Counted from the stretch's first letter, positions 38,008 to 47,414 are shown. The stretch is 64,000 bases of DNA from Flavobacterium defluvii (GCF_900129555.1 NZ_FQWC01000003.1:310001-374000); one strand, 5' to 3'. The notes: generated by a model from the sequence alone, not told the origin. A program made the numbers and translations.

Positions 38008-41000
38008 ATGAAAAAAAAATTACCAATCTTTCTAATCTTACCTAAATTTTTTATTCGTTGTTTTTCTTTATCCAATGAATACCAAGAGAATGTTTCATCG
38101 AGAAAAATTCGACTCTCAATCTTATTTTCATTTATTTGTTTTTCATTGTGGGCACAGCAAACGCATACGCTTACAAGTAATGGTACAATTGTCGTCCCTG
38201 CGGGTGTAACTGTAATGGATGTACAAGCATGGGGTGCCGGAGGTGCAGGTGGAGGGGCCAGTGGTTCTGCATTATTAGAAGGAAGAAGCGGCGGCGGCGG
38301 CGGTGGCGGAGCTTATGCCAGAAGCAATATTAATGTGGTTGCAAGCAATACATTAAACGTAGTTGTTGGAGCTCAGGTAACAGGAACAATAAATAACGGG
38401 GGAAATGGGGGAAATTCTACAATTACAGGTTATGAGAGTGTAATAAATGCTGCCGGTGGAGCCGGAGGATTGGCTAATAATGCCGGCGGTTCGCCTGCAG
38501 GAGGAGCTGGCGGTTCGACAGCAGCTTCTTTTGGTACTACAAAAGCTGCCGGAGAAAATGGCGGAGTGGGAGGAACGGTGTTAGCTGCAGTTTTGTTAAC
38601 TTCAGGAAAAGGAGGTAATGGGGCATCACCGGGTGGAGGAACCGGAGGAGCATCTATATCAAGTGTAGTTCTTGCATCTTCAGTAGGGAATAATGGTTCT
38701 GCGCCAGGAGGAGGAGGTAGTGGAGCAATGAGTTCTGCTCTTGCTGCAGCCCAATCTGGAGGATCGGGTGCAAATGGTCAGGTAATTGTAATTTATACCT
38801 GTCCTGCTTACAGCATTACAGGAATTTCTGCAACAAATGTCTGCAGTAATTTAGGAACGACCTCAACGGTTACTTTAACTTCATCTGCAGCGTCTCTACC
38901 AACAGGGACTTATACAGTAACTTATAATCGAAGCAGCCCAAGTGCAACAGGTCTAACTGCAGTAATGACAGTTACTACAGCTGGAACAGGAACTTTTACA
39001 GCCGTAGGTTTAAACACAGTTGGGACTAGTAATATTACAGTTACTAATTTAACATCAGGAGCTTGCTCTTCAAATATATCTGCTTCAAATGTTACAACAG
39101 TTACCATTTTTTCTCCATCTGTGGGCGGAACTGTTAGCGGAGGAACAACAATTTGTGCCGGTGCAACAAGTGCTGCTTTATCTTTATCAGGACAAACAGG
39201 TACAATTCAAAAATGGCAATATTCAATAAGTCCTTTTTCAACATGGACAGATATTGTAAATACTACAAATACATATACTTCAGGACCACTTACAGAAACA
39301 ACACAATTTAGAGCAATAGTTCAAAATGGGGTTTGTACTGCGGCAAGTTCAGTCGCAACAACTGTTACAGTAAATCCATTGCCTCAGGGAAGTTTAACAG
39401 CCAACGGCCCATTTTGCGTAACAGGTTCTGGACAATTAACTTTCACAGCAACTGCCGGAACAGGACCTTATACTGTTGTGTATAAGGAAAATGGCGGAGC
39501 AAACCAAACAGCAACAGGAGTCGTAAGCGGAACTCCGTTTGCACCGTTTACATCTACAGTTACAACTACAACAGTTTATACCTTGGTTTCTGTAACAGGA
39601 GCTAATACTTGCAGTCGTAGTACTGGCTTTACAGGAAGTTCAGCAACAATAACCATAAATCCTTTACCACAAGGAAGTTTAACAGCCAATGGTCCGTTTT
39701 GTACCACAGGTTCAGGGCAGTTGACTTTTACAGCAACAGCAGGAACAGGACCTTACACTATAGTTTACAAAGAAAATGGCGGAGTAGATCAAACAGCAAC
39801 AGGAGTCCTAAGCGGAACTCCATTTAATACATTTACGACACCAGTCACGACGACTACAGTTTATACATTAGTTTCGGTTACCGGAACGAATAGCTGTGTT
39901 CGCAGTACCGGATTTACAGGTGGTTCGGCCACGATAACAATAAATCCTTTACCACAAGGAAGTTTAACAGCCAATGGTTCGTTTTGCGTAACAGGTTCTG
40001 GACAATTGACTTTTACAGCAACAGCAGGAACAGGACCTTATACTGTGGTTTATAAAGAAAACGGCGGAGCAGACCGAACTGCTGTGGGAGTTGTGAGCGG
40101 AACGCCATTTAATACTTTTACTAGTCCGGTTACATCAACGACAACGTATACTTTAGTTTCGGTTACCGGAGCGAATTCTTGTGTTCGAAGTTCTGGTTTT
40201 ACAGGAAGTTCAGCGACGATAGCCGTAAACCCATTACCACAGGGAAGTTTAACCGCCAACGGTCCATTTTGTGCAACTGGTTCGGGGCAATTGACTTTTA
40301 CCGCATCGGCAGGAACAGGACCTTATACTGTGGTTTATAAAGAAAACGGCGGAGCAGATCAAACAGCAACCGGAGTTGTAAGCGGAACTCCGTTTAATAC
40401 ATTTACTACACCAGTAACTGCTACAACCGTTTATACATTAGTTTCGGTTACGGGAGCGAATAGCTGTGTTCGCAGTACCGGATTTACAGGCGGTACAGCC
40501 ACGATAACAGTAAATCCATTACCACAGGGAAGTTTAACAGCCAATGGTCCGTTTTGTGCCACAGGTTCAGGGCAGTTGACTTTTACAGCAACATCCGGAA
40601 CAGGGCCTTACACTATTGTTTATAAAGAAAATGGCGGGGCCGATCGCACGGCATCAGGTGTAGTAAGCGGGACACCTTTTGCAACATTTACCACACCAGT
40701 CACGACGACTACAGTTTATACATTAGTTTCGGTTACGGGAGCGAATAGCTGTATTCGCAGTACTGGTTTTACAGGCGGTTCTGCCACTATAACTATTAAC
40801 CCAATTCCGGTACCAACGTTTACAACACAGCCGGCTGCTTCAGTTTGTGTGAATACAGATGTTACCTATACAACACAAGCTGGACAATCTAATTATGTTT
40901 GGAATGTTCCGGGAGTTCTTAATACCGACTATATTATTACTTCAGGAGGAATATCCGCAGCTAGTAATTCTGTAACAATACAATGGCTGACGATTGGTAA

Positions 41001-43236
41001 TAAAACAGTGACAGTAGGTTATACTTCTACAGGATGTATTTCAAATACAAGTGCCAGTAATACGACAACAGTAACCAAGACTGAGCGCGGAGCTGTTCAT
41101 GGCGGTACACATATTTGCGCCGGAGATCCAAGTCCGTTATTAACATTGACCGATTATACCGGAACAATCGTAAGATGGGAAGTTGCTGAATCTATACCAT
41201 ATGTTTGGCAGCCTTTTGCTAATACATCCAATACTTATCAGCCAGGAATATTGACTACAAGTACAAGCTACAGAGCGGTTGTTAAAAATGGAACCTGTCC
41301 GGAAGAATTTGCCATAGAAACAAGAATTGATGTTGAACCAAAGCCATCTACACCTATATTTGCGGTTATTACACAGCCAACTTGTGTAAATCCTACAGGA
41401 AGTGTACAGTTGAGCGGTTTGCTGGCATCACCAAATTGGACGATTACACAAAACGGAACAGTTTCACAAACGTATACTTCTTCAGGAACAACATACACGA
41501 TAACAAATTTGGCTCCAGGAAATTATACTTTCACAATACACGATTTAAATATTTGTCCTTCTCTGCCTACTATTAATCTTGAAATTAAAGCACCAGTAAC
41601 CAATATTTGGGACGGAACAAGCTGGTCTAAGGGAAGTCCGCCTATTGTTACAGATGCTATAAGATTTACAGGAAATTATACTACAACAGGTGATTTAAGT
41701 GGTTGTTCCTGTATTGTTGATCCCGGTGCAAATGTAACTGTAAGTTCAAACAACACATTAACCATCACAAATTCTGTAAGCAATAATGGAGGACTATTAA
41801 CATTCGAAAACAATGCGAGTCTTTTGCAGGTTAATAATGTTGTAAACACGGGTAACATAGTATATAAACGAAATACAACGCCTGTTCGAAGATATGATTT
41901 TACCTATTGGTCATCTCAAATTGTGCGTACACCTGCTTTTACATTACATGACTTATCACCTAATACACTTTCAGATAAATATTATACTTATAATCCAAAT
42001 ACCGGATGGGCAATAAATTATAATGGAACACAGGAAATGATGCCAGGATATGGTTATATCGTAAGAGCACCTCAGGATCATGATATAAATTCTGCATCAA
42101 TATATAGTTCATTTTTGGAAGGAGTTCCAAATAACGGAACAATTACTGTTCCTTTGCTTGCAGCTGAAAAAGCTCATTTATTAGGAAATCCATATCCATC
42201 AGCAATATATGCAGATCAGTTTATTTTTGATAATTCGGCTAACTTATACGGTACATTATATTTTTGGACACATAATTCTCCGCCAACTACTTCGGTTCCC
42301 GGCGATGCTCATTATAATTATAATAGTGATGATTATGCGATCTATAATTTAACAGGAAGTACAAACATTGGAAACCTTACTGGTCAGGGAGCTGGAACTC
42401 CGGGAAATCAAAATCCTCCTTTAGGATATATAGCAGCAGGTCAGGCATTCTTTGTAAAAGCAAAAAATACTACAAATGCAGTTTTTACTAATGCTATGCG
42501 TATTTCAGGTAATAATAGTCAGTTTTTTAAGACTGCAGAAACCAATAAAGCAAACGTTGAAAAACACAGAGTCTGGCTTAATATGACAAATACTCAAGGA
42601 GCTTTCAAACAATTATTGATTGGTTATATCGAAGGCGCTACTAACAGTTGGGACAACAATTACGATGGCGTTACTATAAACGGAAACATTTATTTAGATT
42701 TTTACAGCATCAATGAAGGAAGAAAACTAACTGTTCAGGGACGCGCTTTGCCTTTTACAAGTACAGATGTCGTTCCGCTGGGCTATAGATCAGCTATTGA
42801 AGGAGAATTTTCGATCGCAATTGATCATGCAGATGGTGATTTACTAAAACATGCAATTTATATAGAAGATAAAGTAACGAATACAACACATAATCTACAG
42901 CAAGGCGATTATAAGTTTACAACTTCAATAGGAACCTTTTTAGACCGGTTTATTTTGAAATATGCTTCGAACTCATTAGGGGTTGATGATTTTGAAAATC
43001 ACCCAAATGCTGTTTTAGTTTCTGTAAAAAATAAAAATATAAAACTCAATTCGGCAACAGATTTTATAAAAGAAGTTTCTATTTATGATATTGCAGGAAA
43101 ACTAATTTACAACAATAAGAAAATTGAAAATACTGAATTCCAGATTTCAAATCTTCAGTCGGGAAATCAGGTTTTGATTGTAAAAATAACTTTGGATAAT
43201 GGAAAAACGACAACAAAGAAAATAACTTTCCATTAA
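38008..43236 (+). CDS. giant T9SS-exported protein with glycine-rich head and Ig-like repeats
   Basis: This encodes 1742 residues. A long signal region ends near FSLWAQQ (about residue 50). A glycine-rich region follows (about 70-255; GAGGAGGGASG, GGGGGGGAYAR). Ig-like domains (270-455), five 95-residue repeats (459-934; GSLTANGPFC...TFTATAGTGPY), more Ig-like domains, and a SprB-like repeat (about 1120-1180) come next. The NIWDGTSWSKGSP motif and the shared module from about 1287 (VRRYDFTYWSS) end in the sorting signal (VSIYDIAGKLIYNNKK ... TKKITFH). It is probably an extended surface adhesin. The glycine-rich head resembles PE_PGRS-like low-complexity stretches only in composition. Confidence 0.87.
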   Translation: MKKKLPIFLILPKFFIRCFSLSNEYQENVSSRKIRLSILFSFICFSLWAQQTHTLTSNGTIVVPAGVTVMDVQAWGAGGAGGGASGSALLEGRSGGGGGGGAYARSNINVVASNTLNVVVGAQVTGTINNGGNGGNSTITGYESVINAAGGAGGLANNAGGSPAGGAGGSTAASFGTTKAAGENGGVGGTVLAAVLLTSGKGGNGASPGGGTGGASISSVVLASSVGNNGSAPGGGGSGAMSSALAAAQSGGSGANGQVIVIYTCPAYSITGISATNVCSNLGTTSTVTLTSSAASLPTGTYTVTYNRSSPSATGLTAVMTVTTAGTGTFTAVGLNTVGTSNITVTNLTSGACSSNISASNVTTVTIFSPSVGGTVSGGTTICAGATSAALSLSGQTGTIQKWQYSISPFSTWTDIVNTTNTYTSGPLTETTQFRAIVQNGVCTAASSVATTVTVNPLPQGSLTANGPFCVTGSGQLTFTATAGTGPYTVVYKENGGANQTATGVVSGTPFAPFTSTVTTTTVYTLVSVTGANTCSRSTGFTGSSATITINPLPQGSLTANGPFCTTGSGQLTFTATAGTGPYTIVYKENGGVDQTATGVLSGTPFNTFTTPVTTTTVYTLVSVTGTNSCVRSTGFTGGSATITINPLPQGSLTANGSFCVTGSGQLTFTATAGTGPYTVVYKENGGADRTAVGVVSGTPFNTFTSPVTSTTTYTLVSVTGANSCVRSSGFTGSSATIAVNPLPQGSLTANGPFCATGSGQLTFTASAGTGPYTVVYKENGGADQTATGVVSGTPFNTFTTPVTATTVYTLVSVTGANSCVRSTGFTGGTATITVNPLPQGSLTANGPFCATGSGQLTFTATSGTGPYTIVYKENGGADRTASGVVSGTPFATFTTPVTTTTVYTLVSVTGANSCIRSTGFTGGSATITINPIPVPTFTTQPAASVCVNTDVTYTTQAGQSNYVWNVPGVLNTDYIITSGGISAASNSVTIQWLTIGNKTVTVGYTSTGCISNTSASNTTTVTKTERGAVHGGTHICAGDPSPLLTLTDYTGTIVRWEVAESIPYVWQPFANTSNTYQPGILTTSTSYRAVVKNGTCPEEFAIETRIDVEPKPSTPIFAVITQPTCVNPTGSVQLSGLLASPNWTITQNGTVSQTYTSSGTTYTITNLAPGNYTFTIHDLNICPSLPTINLEIKAPVTNIWDGTSWSKGSPPIVTDAIRFTGNYTTTGDLSGCSCIVDPGANVTVSSNNTLTITNSVSNNGGLLTFENNASLLQVNNVVNTGNIVYKRNTTPVRRYDFTYWSSQIVRTPAFTLHDLSPNTLSDKYYTYNPNTGWAINYNGTQEMMPGYGYIVRAPQDHDINSASIYSSFLEGVPNNGTITVPLLAAEKAHLLGNPYPSAIYADQFIFDNSANLYGTLYFWTHNSPPTTSVPGDAHYNYNSDDYAIYNLTGSTNIGNLTGQGAGTPGNQNPPLGYIAAGQAFFVKAKNTTNAVFTNAMRISGNNSQFFKTAETNKANVEKHRVWLNMTNTQGAFKQLLIGYIEGATNSWDNNYDGVTINGNIYLDFYSINEGRKLTVQGRALPFTSTDVVPLGYRSAIEGEFSIAIDHADGDLLKHAIYIEDKVTNTTHNLQQGDYKFTTSIGTFLDRFILKYASNSLGVDDFENHPNAVLVSVKNKNIKLNSATDFIKEVSIYDIAGKLIYNNKKIENTEFQISNLQSGNQVLIVKITLDNGKTTTKKITFH
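39385..40809 (+). repeat. five tandem 285-bp coding repeats
   Basis: The unit start CA(A/G)GGAAGTTTAAC recurs at 39385, 39670, 39955, 40240 and 40525, always 285 bases apart. Each unit encodes 95 residues with one PFC/SFC cysteine and one NxCxRS cysteine. Unit-to-unit differences are small, implying recent expansion. Confidence 0.9.
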
Positions 43237-43258
43237 TTTATAAATGGGATCATAAATA

Positions 43259-43297
43259 AAAAACCGGCTGAAGAATTAATCCTGCAGCCGGTTTTTT
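43259..43297. terminator. bidirectional terminator
   Basis: Stem AAAACCGGCTG / CAGCCGGTTTT with A and T flanks, placed between convergent genes ending at 43236 (+) and 43303 (-). Confidence 0.85.
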
Positions 43298-43302
43298 ATT
43301 TG

Positions 43303-44169
43303 TTATGCACTTTTTCTTAAATTTTGGTGTGTGTTCTGAATTGCTTTTTCGTTTTTGTAATCAATCCATTTTTGACCTTTAAACTTTCGCATCATAATAT
43401 CAAAATATCGCATAATTAAAACATTATATGCTGCTTTTGATAAGTTGACAATATTTTTAGGAAAAGAGCGTAAACTCATCGAAAATCCCGGTGTCAAATA
43501 TTTCATATAATGCCAATATCCTTCTGGCATATATAACATTTCTCCATGTTTAAGATTGGTAATATAACCTTCTGCATTTTTAAGCGCGGGAAATTTTTCA
43601 TAATCCGGATTGTCAAAATCAATATCTTCTCTTGAAATCAAAGCGTGCGGAACCTTGTACATATATTTTGACTGGTCCGGCGGAAAAATCATACATTGTT
43701 TTTCTCCATGAAAATGAAAATGAAGAATATTTGAATAATCAATATCATAATGCATAAACACTCTTGCGTTTTCACCTCCAAAAAATAACATCGGCAGCTG
43801 TTTGACTAACTTTAATCCTATGTCAGGCCATAAAAAGTCATCTTTAAGCCTTGGCACTTCTTTCATTAAATTATAAAGAAAAATGCGGTAATTGGTTGGT
43901 TTTGATTCCAAAAGATTGATATAATCGCTCATTTTCATTGTCATGTGAGCTTCATTAAATCCTTCTTCATGATTTACAGGCCGGTCATCATATAAAGGTA
44001 CAGTGAGATCACCTGCGATTTCATTCATATAAGACAGTTTCCATTTTTGATAAGCTGGCCAGTCTTCGGTCAGTTCTTCAACAACAACTGGAATCTGTTT
44101 TTTTACATATTGGGAAATAAAATCTTCTTTGGAGATTTTTTTAACCCGTTCTATTTGTTTTAATTTCAT
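43303..44169 (-). CDS. cupin-8/JmjC-like Fe(II)-dependent oxygenase-type protein
   Basis: This encodes 288 residues. The facial-triad pattern is visible: His140-Tyr-Asp142 in FMHYDIDYSNILHFHFHGEK and His220 in MLYMPEGYWHYMKYL. The N-terminal half has the PVVVEELTEDWPAYQKW segment typical of cupin-8/JmjC hydroxylase-like proteins. Characterised relatives hydroxylate proteins or RNA using 2-oxoglutarate and iron. It is predicted cytoplasmic. It lies between the giant-gene array and bioB, with a hairpin on each side, so is probably its own unit. The substrate is unknown. Confidence 0.82.
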   Translation of the reverse strand: MKLKQIERVKKISKEDFISQYVKKQIPVVVEELTEDWPAYQKWKLSYMNEIAGDLTVPLYDDRPVNHEEGFNEAHMTMKMSDYINLLESKPTNYRIFLYNLMKEVPRLKDDFLWPDIGLKLVKQLPMLFFGGENARVFMHYDIDYSNILHFHFHGEKQCMIFPPDQSKYMYKVPHALISREDIDFDNPDYEKFPALKNAEGYITNLKHGEMLYMPEGYWHYMKYLTPGFSMSLRSFPKNIVNLSKAAYNVLIMRYFDIMMRKFKGQKWIDYKNEKAIQNTHQNLRKSA

Positions 44170-44177
44170 TTTATAAA

Positions 44178-44215
44178 TAAAAAAATTGCTTATAACTCCG
44201 TGTCATAAGCAATTT
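44178..44215 (-). terminator. Rho-independent terminator of bioB
   Basis: An 11-bp stem AAATTGCTTAT / ATAAGCAATTT. On the minus strand it is followed by a run of T (plus-strand A at 44178-44185). Confidence 0.75.
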
Positions 44216-44249
44216 AAAAATATTTATCGAGATTTTTGAACTCTTTTAC

Positions 44250-45338
44250 TTAAATTTTTGATTTTATCGAAGCTTCAACGTTTCTTTCAATAGTATGTCC
44301 GGGTCTTGACCATTTTGGTTTTTCTCCTAATGAAGCAAATTGAGAATCAGCAGCTTCCACTGTTTTTGGCTGTGAAACTTTTATAAAAGGCTTTTGCGGA
44401 ACCAATCCTAACATTTCAAACATCTTCATGTCTTCGTTAACATCAGGATTTGGAGTAGTCAATAGTTTATCACCGGCAAATATTGAATTTGCACCTGCAA
44501 AAAAGCACATCGCCTGACCTTCTCGGGTCATATTGGTTCTTCCTGCTGACAAACGAACCTGAGTTTCAGGCATTACAATTCTGGTTGTTGCAACCATACG
44601 AATCATTTCCCAGATTTCAACCGGTTTTTCTTCTTCCATTGGAGTTCCTTCAACAGCAACTAATGCATTAATTGGAACAGATTCCGGCTGCGGGTTTAAA
44701 GTCGAAAGCGCTACAAGCATTCCTGCTCTGTCTTCGATACTTTCTCCCATACCGATAATTCCACCACTGCAAACTGTAACATTGGTTTTACGAACATTTT
44801 CGATTGTTTGTAAACGATCTTCAAAACCACGGGTTGAAATCACATCTTTATAATATTCCTCAGAAGTATCTAAGTTATGATTGTAAGCATATAAACCTGC
44901 CTCAGCCAAACGCTGAGCCTGATTTTCAGTAAGCATTCCAAGAGTACAGCAGACTTCCATATCAATTTTATTGATAGTGCGTACCATTTCGAGAACCTGA
45001 TCAAACTCTTCACCATCTTTTACATTTCTCCAGGCAGCTCCCATACAAACACGAGAAGATCCGCTTGCTTTAGCTCTTAATGCCTGGGCTTTTACATGAC
45101 TTACCGTCATCAGGTCATTTCCTTCAACTCCGGTATTATACCTCGCAGCTTGGGGGCAATAACCACAATCTTCAGGACATCCACCTGTTTTTATTGATAA
45201 TAAAGTAGAAACCTGAACGACGTTTGGATCGTGTTTTTGTCTATGAATTGTTGCCGCTTCATAAAGCAAATCCATTAGTGGTTTATTATAGATTGCAATT
45301 ATTTCCTCTTTTGTCCAATTGTGTTTTGTTATGCTCAT
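44250..45338 (-). CDS. bioB: biotin synthase
   Basis: This encodes 362 residues of a radical-SAM enzyme that inserts sulfur into dethiobiotin, the last step of biotin synthesis. The cluster motif is Cys54-PED-Cys58-GY-Cys61 within KTGGCPEDCGYCPQAARYNT. Further conserved stretches are MGAAWRN, YNHNLDTSEEYY and the RLSAGR motif with its cluster-ligand arginine region. It lies 26 kb from bioA, separated by the giant surface-protein array. The upstream 170 bases carry a short inverted repeat (CAACAA / TTGTTG at 45388-45405), a possible but unproven operator. Confidence 0.97.
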   Translation of the reverse strand: MSITKHNWTKEEIIAIYNKPLMDLLYEAATIHRQKHDPNVVQVSTLLSIKTGGCPEDCGYCPQAARYNTGVEGNDLMTVSHVKAQALRAKASGSSRVCMGAAWRNVKDGEEFDQVLEMVRTINKIDMEVCCTLGMLTENQAQRLAEAGLYAYNHNLDTSEEYYKDVISTRGFEDRLQTIENVRKTNVTVCSGGIIGMGESIEDRAGMLVALSTLNPQPESVPINALVAVEGTPMEEEKPVEIWEMIRMVATTRIVMPETQVRLSAGRTNMTREGQAMCFFAGANSIFAGDKLLTTPNPDVNEDMKMFEMLGLVPQKPFIKVSQPKTVEAADSQFASLGEKPKWSRPGHTIERNVEASIKSKI

Positions 45339-45431
45339 GGATACAATTTGTTTTTTTGAAGTTTAAAAGTAATTAAATTGTAGTAACCAACAACACTGAT
45401 TGTTGTAATTGAATATTTGTCAGGTATTTTT

Positions 45432-45488
45432 AAAAAAGAGGCACTCAAAAATCATATAAATGTAGTTTTTTATGATTTTTGAGTGCCT
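45432..45488 (-). terminator. Rho-independent terminator
   Basis: Perfect 18-bp arms at 45439-45456 and 45471-45488 with a 14-base loop. The minus-strand T run corresponds to the A run at 45433-45438. It ends the small membrane-protein gene. Confidence 0.85.
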
Positions 45489-45513
45489 AAATGATTGTTT
45501 TTATTCTGAATAA

Positions 45514-45951
45514 TTAATCGGCTGCATATTTATTGTTCCAATACAGCATCGTCATTAAAGTAACAATTACTGAAGAAGCCAGTCCTTCAAAAAGCAAACA
45601 AATGCAATAAGTTGGTACAGAAGGGTTGCCTCCAAACATAAAAGTTTTTGATAAAGTTTCTACATAAGCGTCACCGCCGCGTGCATAACTGTAAACCAAT
45701 AAACCAAAAACACTTAAGGCCACACCAACTACAGAAGTTGCCATTGCCGAGACAGCATTTGACACAAAACTTGTTTCACCTTCTTGCAGGTTCATCTGCA
45801 TTGTTTTGTTTACACCATAAAATATAAAAAATACGTTAAGCGTACGCAGGTAAAACAAATCTGCCAGACCTAATACATTCATCAATAAAAAATAAAGGCC
45901 AATTCCGAGGAATATCAAAAAACCGTTTGTTATTTCTTTAGGTAATTTCAT
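45514..45951 (-). CDS. hypothetical four-helix membrane protein
   Basis: This encodes 145 residues with four hydrophobic segments, near 10-28 (GFLIFLGIGLYFLLMNVLG), 33-48, 70-92 (AMATSVVGVALSVFGLLVYSY) and 115-138. The linkers are short. It is predicted to be an inner-membrane protein. No family was recognised. It is monocistronic, with a terminator below and a candidate promoter above. Confidence 0.7.
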   Translation of the reverse strand: MKLPKEITNGFLIFLGIGLYFLLMNVLGLADLFYLRTLNVFFIFYGVNKTMQMNLQEGETSFVSNAVSAMATSVVGVALSVFGLLVYSYARGGDAYVETLSKTFMFGGNPSVPTYCICLLFEGLASSVIVTLMTMLYWNNKYAAD

Positions 45952-46006
45952 AGTGGTTATTTTTAAAGAAGTTAATAGTAAATGTTTGAGAAACAGAGTT
46001 CTATAT

Positions 46007-46014
46007 CAAATTTA
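46007..46014 (-). promoter_or_regulatory. candidate -7 element (TAAATTTG)
   Basis: Read on the minus strand it matches TAnnTTTG, 56 bases before the membrane-protein ATG. No -33 element is evident. Confidence 0.35.
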
Positions 46015-46089
46015 CTAAAAAAAACAACTACGATGATCGAAAATTGATAAAATGTTATGTGTCAGCAATAATGTCTTGAAATAGGTGAA

Positions 46090-46283
46090 GTCCTTACAGG
46101 ACATTCATGCAAGAGCGGTATTTTTTTCTACCGATATTTAACTCCTAACGGAGTATATTTCGAAGGTTTATTATTGATAGAAGTAAGATCTGTTATAGAT
46201 ATTAAATCCTAAAAGCATATCTCGTAGAGATTTTATATCGGTAGAATATAATTTTCAAATATGTATTTTTGTCCCGTAGGGAC
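46090..46283. repeat. compound palindromic repeat
   Basis: Four short palindromes share the same plan of a five-base arm around TTA, TAAC or GTA: GTCCTTACAGGAC (46090), ACTCCTAACGGAGT (46141), ATCTCGTAGAGAT (46219) and GTCCCGTAGGGAC (46271). Two of them are enclosed by a 12-bp inverted repeat, TTCTACCGATAT (46126-46137) and ATATCGGTAGAA (46235-46246). It is located downstream of ribF. Confidence 0.75.
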
Positions 46284-46314
46284 TATATATTTTTGTATAT
46301 CAATTGAAATATAA

Positions 46315-47247
46315 TTATTGAAGCTTACTCACAAAATCCAAAGCATCTTGTTTGTCCTGATTTAATTGAGCTTTCAGTAAATCAATTGAACCGAACTTTT
46401 GTTCTTCACGAAGATATTGCAGTAACGACACTTCGATTTTTTTGCCATAAATATCAGTATCAAAGTCAAAAAGATTTACTTCGATGGTTTGTTTTTGTCC
46501 ATTTACAGTTGGATTGAATCCAATATTCATCATTCCGAAAACTTCCAAATCATCAATAATAGCTTTTACAACATAAACTCCATTTTTTGGAATTAATTTG
46601 TATTCTTCTTCAATTTGAATGTTTGCTGTAGGAAAACCTATTGTTCTTCCTAATTGTTTACCTTTTACAATTTCGCCGCTTAGGAAATAATCGTAACCCA
46701 GATATTCATTGGCCAAAGCCATATTTCCTTCGGTCAAAGCTTTTCTGATTTTAGTAGAACTTACAGAAACATCCTGAATTTCTTCGGCAGAAATTTGTTC
46801 CACTTCAAAACCATATTCGATTCCAAAAGCAATTAAATTATCAATATTAGCCGTTCTGTTTCTTCCAAAACGGTGATCATGTCCAATAATTATTTTTTGT
46901 ATGTGAAACTGATCGACTAAAATGCTGCTCACAAATTCTTCGGCCGTTAATCTCGAAAAACTTTCATTGAAAGGATGTATAACTAAATTTTCAATTCCTG
47001 TTGCTTCTAATAATTTAGTTTTTTCAGAAATAGTATTAAGAAGTTTTATTTCTGATTTCTCTTGCAAAACCATTCTCGGATGCGGAAAAAAGGTAAGTAC
47101 CAGACTTTCGTATTTTCCATTTTCCGTGTTTTGAGTAATTCTTTCCAGAATTTTTTTATGTCCAATATGTACGCCATCAAAAGTACCAAGAGTTAAAATT
47201 GTTTTCTTGGTCGAATGGAAATCGTTTATAGAATGAAAGAGCTTCAA
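46315..47247 (-). CDS. ribF: bifunctional riboflavin kinase / FAD synthetase
   Basis: This encodes 310 residues and makes FMN and FAD from riboflavin. The N-terminal adenylyltransferase domain shows LGTFDGVHIGHKKIL, IIGHDHRFGRNR and SSTKIRKAL (the ISSTxIR signature). The C-terminal kinase domain shows GRTIGFPTANI and NGVYVV. The start is a TTG at 47245-47247, the only initiation codon that keeps the conserved N-terminus. A minus-strand TAAATTTG lies 21 bases above it. It is divergent from the metalloprotease gene. Confidence 0.95.
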   Translation of the reverse strand: MKLFHSINDFHSTKKTILTLGTFDGVHIGHKKILERITQNTENGKYESLVLTFFPHPRMVLQEKSEIKLLNTISEKTKLLEATGIENLVIHPFNESFSRLTAEEFVSSILVDQFHIQKIIIGHDHRFGRNRTANIDNLIAFGIEYGFEVEQISAEEIQDVSVSSTKIRKALTEGNMALANEYLGYDYFLSGEIVKGKQLGRTIGFPTANIQIEEEYKLIPKNGVYVVKAIIDDLEVFGMMNIGFNPTVNGQKQTIEVNLFDFDTDIYGKKIEVSLLQYLREEQKFGSIDLLKAQLNQDKQDALDFVSKLQ

Positions 47248-47268
47248 AACAAATTATTTAAGATGCTG

Positions 47269-47276
47269 CAAATTTA
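47269..47276 (-). promoter_or_regulatory. candidate -7 element of ribF (TAAATTTG)
   Basis: It matches TAnnTTTG on the minus strand and supports initiation at the downstream TTG. The opposite gene carries the same octamer at 47415-47422. Confidence 0.4.
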
Positions 47277-47414
47277 TACTATCTATTTTAAATTTTGTAC
47301 TAAGGCTAATTGATTTTTTAGGAATATTATACTTCTTTTGTCTAAAAAATAACTGATTCGTCGACTAAAAAACGTTAAATGTCGTTTAGATGTAAGAATT
47401 TGATTTAATTCGAC

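Larger units (their letters stand above)
45952..46314. other. intergenic region with a mosaic of small palindromes
   Basis: The 363 bp separate two leftward genes. The right half (46090-46283) is a compound repeat described separately. The left part carries a candidate promoter for the membrane-protein gene. No reading frame of note was seen. Confidence 0.6.

Noticed and set aside
45388..45405. Biotin-repressor (BirA-type) operator upstream of bioB
   Set aside because: Only a 6-bp CAACAA / TTGTTG inverted repeat is present. The TTGTAAACC / GGTTTACAA halves with proper spacing are not, and nothing similar precedes bioF.
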